Below, one piece after another: positions 44,050 to 52,218 of a stretch of 64,000 nt of DNA. The notes below the pieces were generated by a model that was not told the DNA's origin, ran no database searches, and saw only the letters and a program-made list of their open reading frames with translations. A program made the translations under genes and the position numbers. Each line of letters begins with the position of its first letter. Position 1 is the first letter of the stretch. This DNA comes from Mycobacterium florentinum. Its GTDB lineage: Bacteria; Actinomycetota; Actinomycetes; Mycobacteriales; Mycobacteriaceae. The stretch covers positions 496,001 through 560,000 of the forward strand of contig NZ_AP022576.1 of the NCBI RefSeq assembly GCF_010730355.1. Direction: 5' to 3'.

Positions 44050-45981
44050 TCACTTTCCTTGTCGCACAATAAATTGGGACCAATCGGGCTCGCGCACCGC
44101 GGCCCAGTACTCGTTGAGGCGCCAAGGGCTGACGGTGTGGATCTCCCCGTCGGCGTTCTTGAAGTAGGAGTGCTTGACCGCGGGGTGAGACCACACCATC
44201 TTCTTGATCTGGGTCTGTGTCCGTTGATGCCAGTCGGTCGCGGCGCCGGTCTTGGGTTCCATCGAGTGCACGTCGGCGTCTGCCAACCGCTGCAGGCACT
44301 GGTCGATGTAGCGCATCTGCAGTTCGGATTGGAAGATCAGGCTGCCGCCGTGCGCGAGGTGGGTGCCCGGCCCGTAGATGATGAAGAAGTTGGGGAAATC
44401 CGGAACCGTGATGCCCAGGTAGGCATACGGGCGGCTCCCCCACATCTGGTGAAGGTCAATTCCGTTGCGGCCGGTCACCTTCAGCGGCCACAACACGTCG
44501 GTGTGCCGGAATCCGGTGGCGTAGACGATCACGTCGGCCTCGTGCTCCACCCCGTCGTCGGTGACGACACCGCGGGGGGTGATCTGCCGGATCGCGGTGC
44601 GGACCAGTTCGACGTTGTCGCGCTGCAGGGTCCGCAGCCAGCTGCCGTTGTCCTGCAGTGTGCGTTTGCCGCAGGCGGGATAATCGGGCATCACCTTGGC
44701 CAACAGCTCTTCATCGTCGCCGACCTGGCTGGTGATCCACTGCGAGAACATCATTGCGGCCGCTGCGTTGATGTCGCTGACGGCCGCGTCCTGGTCGGCA
44801 TAGTTCGGATCGCCTTCCGCGGCGTCGAGGCCCTTGTCCGAACCGGGCCACAACACCAGGAACCGATACCACCGTCCGTAGAACGGCAGGTTGCGCATCG
44901 CCCAGCGCACTCCCTCGCCGACTTCGTCGTGGTACATGGGATTCGGGAACATCCACTGGGCGGTCCGCTGGAACACGGTGAGATGCTCGACATCCTCGGC
45001 GATGGCGGGCGCGATCTGGAAGCCGCTGGCGCCGGCGCCGATCAGGGCGACCCGCTTACCGGTGACGTCGACCGAGTGATCCCAGGCCGCGGAGTGAAAG
45101 GACGGCCCCGCGAAGCTGTCGGCGCCGTCGAATTCGGGGATCTGCGGACGATTGAGCTGACCGACCGCGGTGATCAGGGCGCGCACCCGAAGCGTGCTGG
45201 TCTGTCCGTCGGCGTCGCGCAGCGAGACGCTCCAGATTCCCTCGTCGTCATTCCATTCGGCCGCGAGAACCTCGGTGTTCCAGCGGATGTGCTCGGCCAG
45301 GTCGTGCTTGTTCATCACCTTGGTGAAGTAGTGCTGCAGCTCGTCCTGCTCGGCGAAGAAGTGCGTCCAGTCGTTGTTGGGTTCGAAGCTGTAGCAATAG
45401 AAATGGTTGGCCACATCCACCCGCGCTCCGGGATAGCTGTTCTCCCACCATGTTCCGCCGGGCCCGGGGTTCTTCTCCACGATCGTGAACGGGATGTTGG
45501 CTTGTTGTAGCCGAACACCGGCCAGCAGCCCCGATTCCCCGCACCCGACGACCAGCACCGGGACGTCGGCCGCGCGCTCGGCCGGTATCGCGACCGGGCG
45601 GCGCGGGTCGGTCCCGTCGAGGTCGAGTTCCTCGGCGACCAGGGACAGGTAGTCGTCGGGAACATGTTCGCAGGCCGCCCAGTCCATCATCTCCCGGATG
45701 AGTTCCGGGCTCAGGGGCTGCGGCTCGGGGCAGCCGCGGTCGCGATATTCGCTGATGACGGTCAACGCCTCGGCGCGGGCACGGGCCTTGTCGTCCTCCG
45801 ACATGAACCCTTGCACCTCGTTGAGGAAGATGCCCATCTGCTTGTAGTCGCGAATGAATCGCGGGTCGCCGGTGATGTGCACGAGCGAGAGCAACAGCGT
45901 CGGGATGCTGACATCTTCGAGGGCCGCGGCGATTTCCGGCGTCGACGTGGTGAAAGGGCGGCCGGAGTAGGGGCTGCGCAT
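44050..45981 (-). CDS. Baeyer-Villiger monooxygenase, HAPMO-like with N-terminal extension
   Basis: A 643-residue flavin monooxygenase converting ketones to esters/lactones with NADPH and O2. FAD motif VGCGESG (145-151), the BVMO fingerprint FAGPSFHSAAW (290-300, FxGxxxHxxxW) and NADPH motif IGAGASG (314-320) are intact. The extra 140-residue N-terminal domain is that of 4-hydroxyacetophenone monooxygenase-type enzymes. GAAAGGATC is placed before the ATG. Co-directional with the zinc dehydrogenase. Absent from this locus in H37Rv as I recall. Confidence 0.92.
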   Translation of the reverse strand: MRSPYSGRPFTTSTPEIAAALEDVSIPTLLLSLVHITGDPRFIRDYKQMGIFLNEVQGFMSEDDKARARAEALTVISEYRDRGCPEPQPLSPELIREMMDWAACEHVPDDYLSLVAEELDLDGTDPRRPVAIPAERAADVPVLVVGCGESGLLAGVRLQQANIPFTIVEKNPGPGGTWWENSYPGARVDVANHFYCYSFEPNNDWTHFFAEQDELQHYFTKVMNKHDLAEHIRWNTEVLAAEWNDDEGIWSVSLRDADGQTSTLRVRALITAVGQLNRPQIPEFDGADSFAGPSFHSAAWDHSVDVTGKRVALIGAGASGFQIAPAIAEDVEHLTVFQRTAQWMFPNPMYHDEVGEGVRWAMRNLPFYGRWYRFLVLWPGSDKGLDAAEGDPNYADQDAAVSDINAAAAMMFSQWITSQVGDDEELLAKVMPDYPACGKRTLQDNGSWLRTLQRDNVELVRTAIRQITPRGVVTDDGVEHEADVIVYATGFRHTDVLWPLKVTGRNGIDLHQMWGSRPYAYLGITVPDFPNFFIIYGPGTHLAHGGSLIFQSELQMRYIDQCLQRLADADVHSMEPKTGAATDWHQRTQTQIKKMVWSHPAVKHSYFKNADGEIHTVSPWRLNEYWAAVREPDWSQFIVRQGK

Positions 45982-46013
45982 CGAGCCGATCCTTTCGGGA
46001 GACGGGGAAACCT

Positions 46014-46038
46014 ATTACGCTACTCACCGTTTCGTAAT
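46014..46038. promoter_or_regulatory. Operator-like inverted repeat upstream of the BVMO
   Basis: ATTACG-N13-CGTAAT is a perfect 6-base inverted repeat ending 33 bases from the BVMO start, in the promoter zone. It may be a regulator site for the BVMO/dehydrogenase pair. Confidence 0.4.
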
Positions 46039-46252
46039 TGGCAGCACTACGGTACCCGCTGCCGACGGAGCGGATCAAGAGTCGTCGCCGCGGGACTGGG
46101 AGTCGTGGTTGTTGGTTTCGGTCAATGCCGTCGCATGAGGTAGAACTGCTCCCCCGCCTGCGAAACAATAGGACGACTTGGGGCCCGGGCGCGGCCAGGT
46201 CGCTGACCGCGTTGCCGACGATGCCCGAAGCCGACGGGAGGTGGTGCGTGCC

Positions 46253-46717
46253 ATGGCTCCTTTGCTGACGGCCTGCAGCGGATTCCTCTTCGCCGTTCTA
46301 TGGATGGATTTGATGTTCGACGTCCAGGTTCTCGCGCATCGATCCGCCGGCGAGGAATTGCCCGAGCCGGTGCTCGCCTCCATCACGGGGTATTACCACC
46401 GCGCGACCACCGCGGCGCGTCCGATGAGTCGGCTGATCGCTTTGGTGATGCTGATTTTGCTGGGCGCGTTGGGGTTTCAGGCGACCCTTGGACGCGACCC
46501 CGGTTGGTTACTGGTGGTTTCGGCCGGGCTTGCCGGTATCCCCACGATGCTGGCGCTGACGCAAACGGTTCCCGACGCGATCCGGCTCGGGCAGCGCACC
46601 GATAGCGTGGCCGAGCAGAGTCACCTGGCGCGGTCAGTCTGCCGCGACCACCTCGTCTGCGTCGGGTGCATGCTCCCGTTCCTGCTGCTGTGGCTGGCCC
46701 GCAGCCTGGTGACCTGA
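46253..46717 (+). CDS. Hypothetical four-segment membrane protein
   Basis: A 154-residue membrane protein with four hydrophobic segments: LLTACSGFLFAVLWMDLMF, LIALVMLILLGALGFQA, WLLVVSAGLAGIPTMLAL and VCVGCMLPFLLLWLAR. I know no named family. The ATG at 46253 starts just before the first segment; a GTG at 46244 is possible. It lies between the BVMO and the KstR-box nitronate monooxygenase. Function unknown. Confidence 0.7.
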   Translation: MAPLLTACSGFLFAVLWMDLMFDVQVLAHRSAGEELPEPVLASITGYYHRATTAARPMSRLIALVMLILLGALGFQATLGRDPGWLLVVSAGLAGIPTMLALTQTVPDAIRLGQRTDSVAEQSHLARSVCRDHLVCVGCMLPFLLLWLARSLVT

Positions 46718-46781
46718 CGCGTCGTAGTCGTGGGGCGCTTGTCAGGGGCCGCTGGCCACGTCATGGGCGCGCGTACTAAAC

Positions 46782-46795
46782 TAGAACACGTTCCA
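46782..46795. promoter_or_regulatory. KstR operator, exact consensus match
   Basis: TAGAACACGTTCCA fits TnnAACnnGTTnnA at every fixed position and lies 26 bases upstream of the nitronate monooxygenase start. This places the gene in the probable KstR (cholesterol catabolism) regulon; binding itself is inferred. Confidence 0.72.
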
Positions 46796-46821
46796 ATTCG
46801 GCCAGCATCCCAGGAGTTGTA

Positions 46822-47952
46822 ATGCACACCCCTATTTGCGACGAACTCGGTATCGAGTTCCCGATCTTCGCCTTCACGCACTGTCGCGACGTCGTGGTTG
46901 CGGTCAGCAAGGCCGGGGGGTTCGGCGTGCTCGGGGCGGTCGGCTTCACGCCCGAGCAGCTCGAAATCGAGCTCAACTGGATCGACGAGAACATCGGCGA
47001 CCACCCGTACGGCGTCGACATCGTGATCCCGAACAAGTACGAGGGCATGGACTCGAACCAGTCAGCCGAAGATCTCGCCGAGACACTGCGCAAGATGGTT
47101 CCGCAGGAGCACCTGGACTTCGGCAAGAAGATCCTCGCCGACCACGGCGTGCCCGTCGAGGACAGCGACGGCGACACTCTGCAGCTGCTCGGGTGGACCG
47201 AGGCGACCGCCACGCCGCAGGTCGAGGTGGCACTCAAGCACCCCAAGGTCAAGATGATCGCCAACGCGCTGGGCACCCCGCCGGCGGAGATGATCAAGCA
47301 CGTCCACGAGGCCGGGCTCAAGGTGGCCGCGCTGTGCGGCTCTCCCTCGCAGGCGCGCAAGCACGCCGACGCGGGCGTCGACATCGTCATCGCCCAGGGC
47401 GGCGAGGCCGGCGGCCACTGTGGTGAGGTGGGTTCGATCGTGCTGTGGCCACAGGTCGTCAAGGAGGTGGCCCCGGTGCCGGTCCTGGGCGCGGGCGGCA
47501 TCGGCAGCGGCCAGCAGATCGCCGCGGCGCTGGCGCTGGGCTGCCAGGGCGCCTGGACCGGCTCGCAATGGTTGATGGTCGAGGAATCCTCGAACACCCC
47601 GGTGCAGCAGGCGGCCTACATCAAGGCAGGCAGCCGCGACACCGTGCGTAGTCGTTCGTTCACCGGCAAGCCAGCCCGCATGCTGCGCAACGACTGGACC
47701 GAGGCGTGGGAGAAGCCTGACAACCCGAAGCCGCTCGGTATGCCGTTGCAGTACATGGTTTCCGGCATGGCCGTGCGAGCCACGAACCGCTACCCCAACG
47801 AATCCGTCGACGTGGCGTTCAACCCCGTCGGGCAGGTCGTCGGTCAGTTCAACAAGGTGGAGAAGACGTCGACGGTGATCGAGCGCTGGGTGCAGGAGTA
47901 CCTGGAGGCCACGGCCAAGCTCGACGAGCTCAACGAGGCCGCCAGCGTCTAG
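46822..47952 (+). CDS. Nitronate monooxygenase-family FMN enzyme, Rv1894c-like, KstR-controlled
   Basis: A 376-residue TIM-barrel flavoprotein of the nitronate monooxygenase/2-nitropropane dioxygenase family. Motifs are FPIFAFTHCRDVVVAVSKAGGFGVLG (start of barrel), VIAQGGEAGGHCGEVG and ALALGCQGAWTGSQWL (phosphate-binding). Length equals that recalled for Rv1894c. CAGGAG precedes the ATG. With an exact KstR box upstream it probably works on a sterol-derived intermediate, perhaps as an FMN enoyl reductase or oxidase rather than on nitronates. Confidence 0.9.
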   Translation: MHTPICDELGIEFPIFAFTHCRDVVVAVSKAGGFGVLGAVGFTPEQLEIELNWIDENIGDHPYGVDIVIPNKYEGMDSNQSAEDLAETLRKMVPQEHLDFGKKILADHGVPVEDSDGDTLQLLGWTEATATPQVEVALKHPKVKMIANALGTPPAEMIKHVHEAGLKVAALCGSPSQARKHADAGVDIVIAQGGEAGGHCGEVGSIVLWPQVVKEVAPVPVLGAGGIGSGQQIAAALALGCQGAWTGSQWLMVEESSNTPVQQAAYIKAGSRDTVRSRSFTGKPARMLRNDWTEAWEKPDNPKPLGMPLQYMVSGMAVRATNRYPNESVDVAFNPVGQVVGQFNKVEKTSTVIERWVQEYLEATAKLDELNEAASV

Positions 47953-47958
47953 CGGCGA

Positions 47959-48183
47959 CTACTCGTCGTCGACGTCGTACTTACCGCCGGTAAAGACTTC
48001 CTTGGTTCTTTCCACTGCATGAGTGGCGATGTCGATCGAATTCTCGACGATGCCGCTGACCCCTCCCTTGAGGTCGCCGCGGATGATGTCACTGGCGTTT
48101 TCGACTATGTCCGAAGCCTTTTCGACGGCATTGGTCGCGATGTCCTTGACCGCGTCCACGGCGTCTCTGGGGTTGACCGCCAC
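47959..48183 (-). CDS. Small amphipathic helical protein, Rv1893-like
   Basis: A 74-residue protein built of repeated charged helical turns (AVDAVKDIATNAVEKASDIVENASDII), no cysteine, no signal peptide, acidic C-terminus DVDDE. Length and position match Rv1893. Its form resembles stress-related CsbD/antitoxin-like small helical proteins but no family can be assigned with certainty. CTCCGGTG complements to a GGAG just ahead of the ATG. Confidence 0.78.
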   Translation of the reverse strand: MAVNPRDAVDAVKDIATNAVEKASDIVENASDIIRGDLKGGVSGIVENSIDIATHAVERTKEVFTGGKYDVDDE

Positions 48184-48238
48184 CGGAGTCTCCTAATCGT
48201 TGCTGGTCTTGAAAGAACTTGGTTACGACTCTAGAGGG

Positions 48239-48529
48239 TCAGTAGTTGACCAGGGTGCGCCAATAGTCCTCGGGGATCTCGGCGCCGGAACGCAGAATCC
48301 GGGCCAGCCCGACGGCCATCGCGATGCCGAGCAGGCCCAGCCACAGCCCGGCCAGTCCGATCACCGCCCAGAGCGCGGCGGTGACGGCGGGCCACGGCGA
48401 TAGGACCGCGAGCACCGGAGCGAAGAAGAAGCCGGTCCCGATGTACCAGGCCGAGCCGGCCCGGTCCGACGCCAGCACGAAACGCAGCCACCGGGGAATC
48501 GGAGTTTGCGTCGGCTGACGTTCGCGCAT
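48239..48529 (-). CDS. Small membrane protein, Rv1892-like
   Basis: A 96-residue protein with two hydrophobic segments (GSAWYIGTGFFFAPVLAVL and VTAALWAVIGLAGLWLGLLGIAMAVGLA) and a soluble tail SGAEIPEDYWRTLVNY. Rv1892 is about 103 residues. Five bases separate it from the secreted protein upstream, so the two are probably one transcript. Function unknown. Confidence 0.75.
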   Translation of the reverse strand: MRERQPTQTPIPRWLRFVLASDRAGSAWYIGTGFFFAPVLAVLSPWPAVTAALWAVIGLAGLWLGLLGIAMAVGLARILRSGAEIPEDYWRTLVNY

Positions 48530-48534
48530 GATCG

Positions 48535-48933
48535 CTATCCCGACGGCGGGAAGAACCCTGCGCCGGTGAACCAACCCTCTTGCCAGCCTTGAGCTCCCAG
48601 GCACAACATGGGAAGTCCCCGGTCCGACTGCGCCGCGGTCTGCGGGCCCGGGCACTTGGCTCCGGCCTGCTGCACGCCGTACAGCGGATACGAGATCACC
48701 CAGTAGCCGGTGGTGGCCGGCGGGAACTGGTTGGCCGGCGGGAAATGGCAGGCCTCGGCCTGGCCGCTGGGGCCGCGGCCGAAGATGAAGCGCTCGTAGT
48801 TGTCGCAGGGTGCGCCCAACGAGGCCTGATAGTTCATGTTCGGCACATCGCCCTCGTAACCGGCAGCCGCGCACGGCGCCCCGGTGATGGCGCCACCCGT
48901 GATCGCGGCGACGGCGAGTACTTCGCGAATCAT
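48535..48933 (-). CDS. Secreted protein, Rv1891-like
   Basis: A 132-residue exported protein. Signal peptide residues 1-24 (VLAVAAITGGAITGAPCAAA); the mature part carries four cysteines (PCDNYERFIF, EACHFPP, AKCPGPQ, MLCLGAQ) likely as two disulfides, plus a QEGWFTGAGFFPPSG end. GGGGTGGAG precedes the ATG. Counterpart of Rv1891; no known activity. Promoter under a 7-base inverted repeat at 48984-49014. Confidence 0.83.
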   Translation of the reverse strand: MIREVLAVAAITGGAITGAPCAAAGYEGDVPNMNYQASLGAPCDNYERFIFGRGPSGQAEACHFPPANQFPPATTGYWVISYPLYGVQQAGAKCPGPQTAAQSDRGLPMLCLGAQGWQEGWFTGAGFFPPSG

Positions 48934-48983
48934 GCGTCTCCACCCCTTCGCGTAAGCGTCAGCCGGTCCGTCAGCGCCGGTGA

Positions 48984-49014
48984 CCTGGACAAAGCATATC
49001 TATTGTGGTCCAGG
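48984..49014. promoter_or_regulatory. Inverted repeat over the promoter of the Rv1891-like gene
   Basis: CCTGGAC-N17-GTCCAGG has perfect 7-base arms enclosing an AT-rich core (CATATCTATTG) that could supply the -10 element of the minus-strand gene. This is a typical repressor-over-promoter layout. Confidence 0.5.
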
Positions 49015-49220
49015 CCACAAGGCCCGGGCGGCCGAACGCGGCCGCGGGTCCTGCCAAGCCGCCCGCGGCGATGCCGTTCGGCTGGTCGTTGCCGCTGGTG
49101 CGGATCGGCCGGCGCGCCGCCCGGAACCCGTCGTCGGTGAACATGTTGCAATTTGGTCGGTCGATGTTGTGTCAATGCTTCCCATCGGTGGTGTTGCAGT
49201 GGTTTATTTGGCACAAGACT

Positions 49221-49240
49221 TACGACTAGAAGACTTCGTA
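49221..49240. promoter_or_regulatory. Inverted repeat just upstream of the CYP125-type gene
   Basis: TACGA-N10-TCGTA encloses GAAGACTTC, itself a near-palindrome. It ends 15 bases before the start codon at 49256, ahead of the GAGGAG ribosome-binding site. It differs from the KstR motif, so another regulator may be involved. Confidence 0.4.
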
Positions 49241-49255
49241 TCGAGGAGTTGGCCA

Positions 49256-50530
49256 ATGACGACCATCAAGCCGATCCCGAATCTCCCGCCGGGGTTCGAT
49301 TTCACCGATCCAGACGTCCACGCGGAACGACTGCCGGTGGAAGAACTGGCCGAGCTGCGACGCACCGCGCCGATCTGGTGGAACGAGCAGCCTGCCGGTT
49401 CGGGCGGATTCGATGACGATGGCTACTGGGTGCTGTCCAAGCACAAGGACGTCAAAGAGGTTTCGCGGCGCAGCGATGTGTTCTCCAGCCTGGAGAACAC
49501 CGCGCTGCCCCGCTACCGCGAGGGCACGGTCCGCGAGCAGCGCGAGACGGGGAAGTTCGTGCTGCTCAACATGGACGCCCCGCAGCACACCCATCTGCGC
49601 AAGATCATCTCCCGGGGTTTCACTCCCCGCGCCGTCGAGAAGTTGCGCGACGACCTGAACGAGCGCGCCCGCCAGATCGTCGCGAAGGCCGCCGCCGAAG
49701 GCTCCGGCGATTTCGTCGAGCAGGTGTCGTGTGAGCTTCCATTGCAGGCCATCGCGGGGCTGATGGGGGTGCCGCAGGAGGAACGCATGAAGCTGTTCCA
49801 CTGGTCCAACCAGATGGTGGGCGACCAGGACCCCGAATTCGCCCGCAACGACGCGATGGGCGCCTCGGTCGAACTGATCACCTACGCCATGCAGATGGCC
49901 GCCGACCGGGCGCAAAACCCCGGCGACGACATCGTCACCAAGCTGGTCCAGGCCGACGTCGACGGCCACAAGCTCTCCGACGACGAGTTCGGTTTCTTCG
50001 TCATCCTGCTGGCCGTGGCCGGCAATGAGACCACCCGCAACTCCATCACCCAGGGCATGATGGCTTTCACCGATTTCCCGGATCAGTGGGAGCTGTACAA
50101 AAGGGAACGTCCCGCCACCACCGCCGACGAGATCGTCCGGTGGGCCACCCCGGTCACGTCGTTTCAGCGCACCGCACTCGAGGACTACGAGCTGTCCGGG
50201 GTGCAGATCAAAAAGGGCCAACGAGTGGTGATGGTCTACCGCTCGGCCAACTTCGACGAGGACGTGTTCGACGACCCGTTCACGTTCAACATCTTGCGCG
50301 ATCCCAACCCGCACGTGGGATTTGGCGGCACCGGCGCGCACTACTGCATCGGTGCAAACCTGGCGCGCATGACGATCGACCTGATGTTCAACGCGATCGC
50401 CGACGCGATGCCGGACATGAAGTCGGCCGGCAAGCCGGAGCGGCTGCGATCGGGCTGGCTCAACGGAATCAAGCACTGGCAGGTGGATTACAACACCAAC
50501 GGATCCGGGGAATGCCCTGTCGCCCACTGA
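49256..50530 (+). CDS. Cytochrome P450 of the CYP125 (steroid C26/C27-monooxygenase) family
   Basis: A 424-residue P450. Heme-binding FGGTGAHYCIGANLAR with Cys364, I-helix LAVAGNETTRNSITQ and the K-helix/meander are intact. Long stretches match what I recall of CYP125A1 (PNLPPGFDFTDP, APIWWN, LRKIISRGFTPRAVEKL, SGWLNGIKHWQVDY, ECPVAH end), so it is a CYP125-family paralog outside the main cholesterol cluster. CYP125 oxidises the sterol side chain terminal carbon. GAGGAG precedes the ATG. The alcohol dehydrogenase 17 bases downstream would fit oxidation of the resulting alcohol. Confidence 0.92.
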   Translation: MTTIKPIPNLPPGFDFTDPDVHAERLPVEELAELRRTAPIWWNEQPAGSGGFDDDGYWVLSKHKDVKEVSRRSDVFSSLENTALPRYREGTVREQRETGKFVLLNMDAPQHTHLRKIISRGFTPRAVEKLRDDLNERARQIVAKAAAEGSGDFVEQVSCELPLQAIAGLMGVPQEERMKLFHWSNQMVGDQDPEFARNDAMGASVELITYAMQMAADRAQNPGDDIVTKLVQADVDGHKLSDDEFGFFVILLAVAGNETTRNSITQGMMAFTDFPDQWELYKRERPATTADEIVRWATPVTSFQRTALEDYELSGVQIKKGQRVVMVYRSANFDEDVFDDPFTFNILRDPNPHVGFGGTGAHYCIGANLARMTIDLMFNAIADAMPDMKSAGKPERLRSGWLNGIKHWQVDYNTNGSGECPVAH

Positions 50531-50547
50531 GACCCGGGGGGTAGATA

Positions 50548-51561
50548 ATGCCGACACACCAAGCCGTCCAAATGCGGTCCCCCGGTGGGCCTTTGGAGCT
50601 GGCAGAGGTTGAGACCAAACCGCCCGGCCGTGACGAGGTACGCCTGACGGTCACGGCTTGTGGCGTGTGTGGCACCGACCGTGCGTTCGCCAACGGCGGC
50701 TTTCCAAGCATGACGTGGCCGCTCACCCTTGGCCACGAAATCGCCGGAACCATAGCCGAACTCGGTGAGGGCGTGCAGGGATTCGCGGTCGGCGATCGGG
50801 TCGCCGTCGGCTGGTTCGGTGGAAACTGTGACCGCTGCGAATCCTGCCGCAGGGGCATCTTCATCCACTGCGCGAACATGAAGGTCCCGAGCTGGCAGTA
50901 CCCGGGCGGTTACGCGCAGTCGGTGACGGTGCCGGCCAACGCGCTAGCCCGGATTCCGTCCGAGCTGTCGGATGTGGAGGCGGCCCCGATGGGCTGTGCC
51001 GGTGTCACGACGTACAACGCCTTGCGTCACACCAAGGCGCTGCCCGGTGACCGGGTCGCGATTCTCGGGGTCGGTGGACTCGGGCACCTCGGCGTGCAGT
51101 TCTCCCGGGCGATGGGTTTCGAGACCATCGCGATTGCCAGGGGCGGCGGCAAAGAATCCGATGCCCGGAAATTGGGCGCCCATCACTACATCGATTCCAC
51201 CAGCGGCGACGTCGCCAAAGCATTGCAGGCGCTGGGCGGCGCGAGGGTCGTGCTGGCCACCGCATCGAACTCGGCCGCCATGGCCGACACGGTCGGCGGG
51301 TTGCTGCCCCAGGGCGAATTGATCACCATCGGCGTCACCACGGAGCCGCTGCCGATCAGTCCGGTACAGCTGATCACGCCGGGTGTGAGCATCGTCGGGC
51401 ACCCGTCCGGCACCTCGAAAGATGTCGAAGACACAATGCATTTCGCGGTGCTGTCGGGAGTGCGGGCCTGGATCGAGGAGTTGCCACTGGCGCAGGCCGC
51501 CGACGGATACGCCGCGATGGAGCAAGGGCGAGCGCGCTACCGCACCGTGTTGACCATGTGA
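50548..51561 (+). CDS. Zinc-dependent alcohol dehydrogenase paired with the P450
   Basis: A 337-residue zinc alcohol dehydrogenase: catalytic ligands Cys41 (GVCGTD) and His63-Glu64, structural-zinc Cys94, 97, 100 and 108, and NAD motif LGVGGLGHLGVQFSRAMG. This is the AdhA/AdhP-type (primary alcohol) subgroup. It follows the CYP125-type gene by 17 bases in the same direction; together they could take a terminal methyl to alcohol and on to aldehyde, an inference from adjacency. The start ATG at 50548 lies close to GGGGGG-type purine-rich sequence. Confidence 0.9.
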   Translation: MPTHQAVQMRSPGGPLELAEVETKPPGRDEVRLTVTACGVCGTDRAFANGGFPSMTWPLTLGHEIAGTIAELGEGVQGFAVGDRVAVGWFGGNCDRCESCRRGIFIHCANMKVPSWQYPGGYAQSVTVPANALARIPSELSDVEAAPMGCAGVTTYNALRHTKALPGDRVAILGVGGLGHLGVQFSRAMGFETIAIARGGGKESDARKLGAHHYIDSTSGDVAKALQALGGARVVLATASNSAAMADTVGGLLPQGELITIGVTTEPLPISPVQLITPGVSIVGHPSGTSKDVEDTMHFAVLSGVRAWIEELPLAQAADGYAAMEQGRARYRTVLTM

Positions 51562-51574
51562 ATACAGTCGGTCT

Positions 51575-52123
51575 GTGACCGACTCGTGGACTCTGGACGC
51601 TGCCGACGGCGAACTACAACTTCGTACCGCCGTCAAGGGCCGGGCCGCGCGGATGGGCCATCGGCTCACCATCGCGATGACGCGCTGGAGGGCCGCCGTG
51701 CGGTGGGCCGGCACCGATCCCGTCGCGGCCGAATTGACGGTGGAGGTCGGCTCGTTCGGCGTGCTGAGCAGTCAGGGCGGTGTCAAGGGTCTGTCGGGTC
51801 CCGAGAAAGCGCTGGTGCGCTCGAACGCATTGAGCTCGCTGGGCGCCGACCGCTTCCCCGAAATCCGCTTCACCGCCGACGTCATCGAAGAAACCAAAAA
51901 CGGCTACCGCCTCAGTGGCACGCTGGAGATCCGCGGAAAACAGCGCGAGCACGTAATCGACTTGCACACAGAAGATCTCGGTGATTCCTGGCGAATGTCT
52001 GCCGAATCCACGGTTCGCCAGACCGACTACGGCATCAAGCCGTACTCGCTGCTGATGGGCTCGGTGCAGGTCGCCGACGACGTGACGCTGTCTTTCTCCG
52101 CGGTTCACGCCAAGGACGATTGA
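51575..52123 (+). CDS. YceI-family lipid-binding-type protein
   Basis: A 182-residue YceI-like lipocalin-type beta barrel, cytoplasmic (no signal peptide). SWTLDAADGELQLRTAVKGRAARMGHRLTI begins the fold; GADRFPEIRFTADVIEETKNGYRLSGTLEIRGKQREHVID is highly characteristic. Such proteins bind polyprenoids or fatty amides. GTG start 13 bases after the dehydrogenase, so probably in its operon. Possibly the Rv1890c counterpart, not certain. Confidence 0.83.
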   Translation: MTDSWTLDAADGELQLRTAVKGRAARMGHRLTIAMTRWRAAVRWAGTDPVAAELTVEVGSFGVLSSQGGVKGLSGPEKALVRSNALSSLGADRFPEIRFTADVIEETKNGYRLSGTLEIRGKQREHVIDLHTEDLGDSWRMSAESTVRQTDYGIKPYSLLMGSVQVADDVTLSFSAVHAKDD

Positions 52124-52218
52124 ATGCCACGGGCGGTAGTCGTCGGCGCGTGTATCCTCGGTAGAAGTTCATTACCGCCGCTAAGTATCGATTAGCTGTC
52201 TCGCCGAAGGAAGGCAAA

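Larger units (their letters stand above)
48934..49255. other. Divergent intergenic region between the Rv1891-like gene and the CYP125-type gene
   Basis: A 322-base region with no ORF that I believe. It carries two operator-like inverted repeats, one near each gene, and a GC-rich middle. No KstR motif is present despite the CYP125-type gene. Confidence 0.5.
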
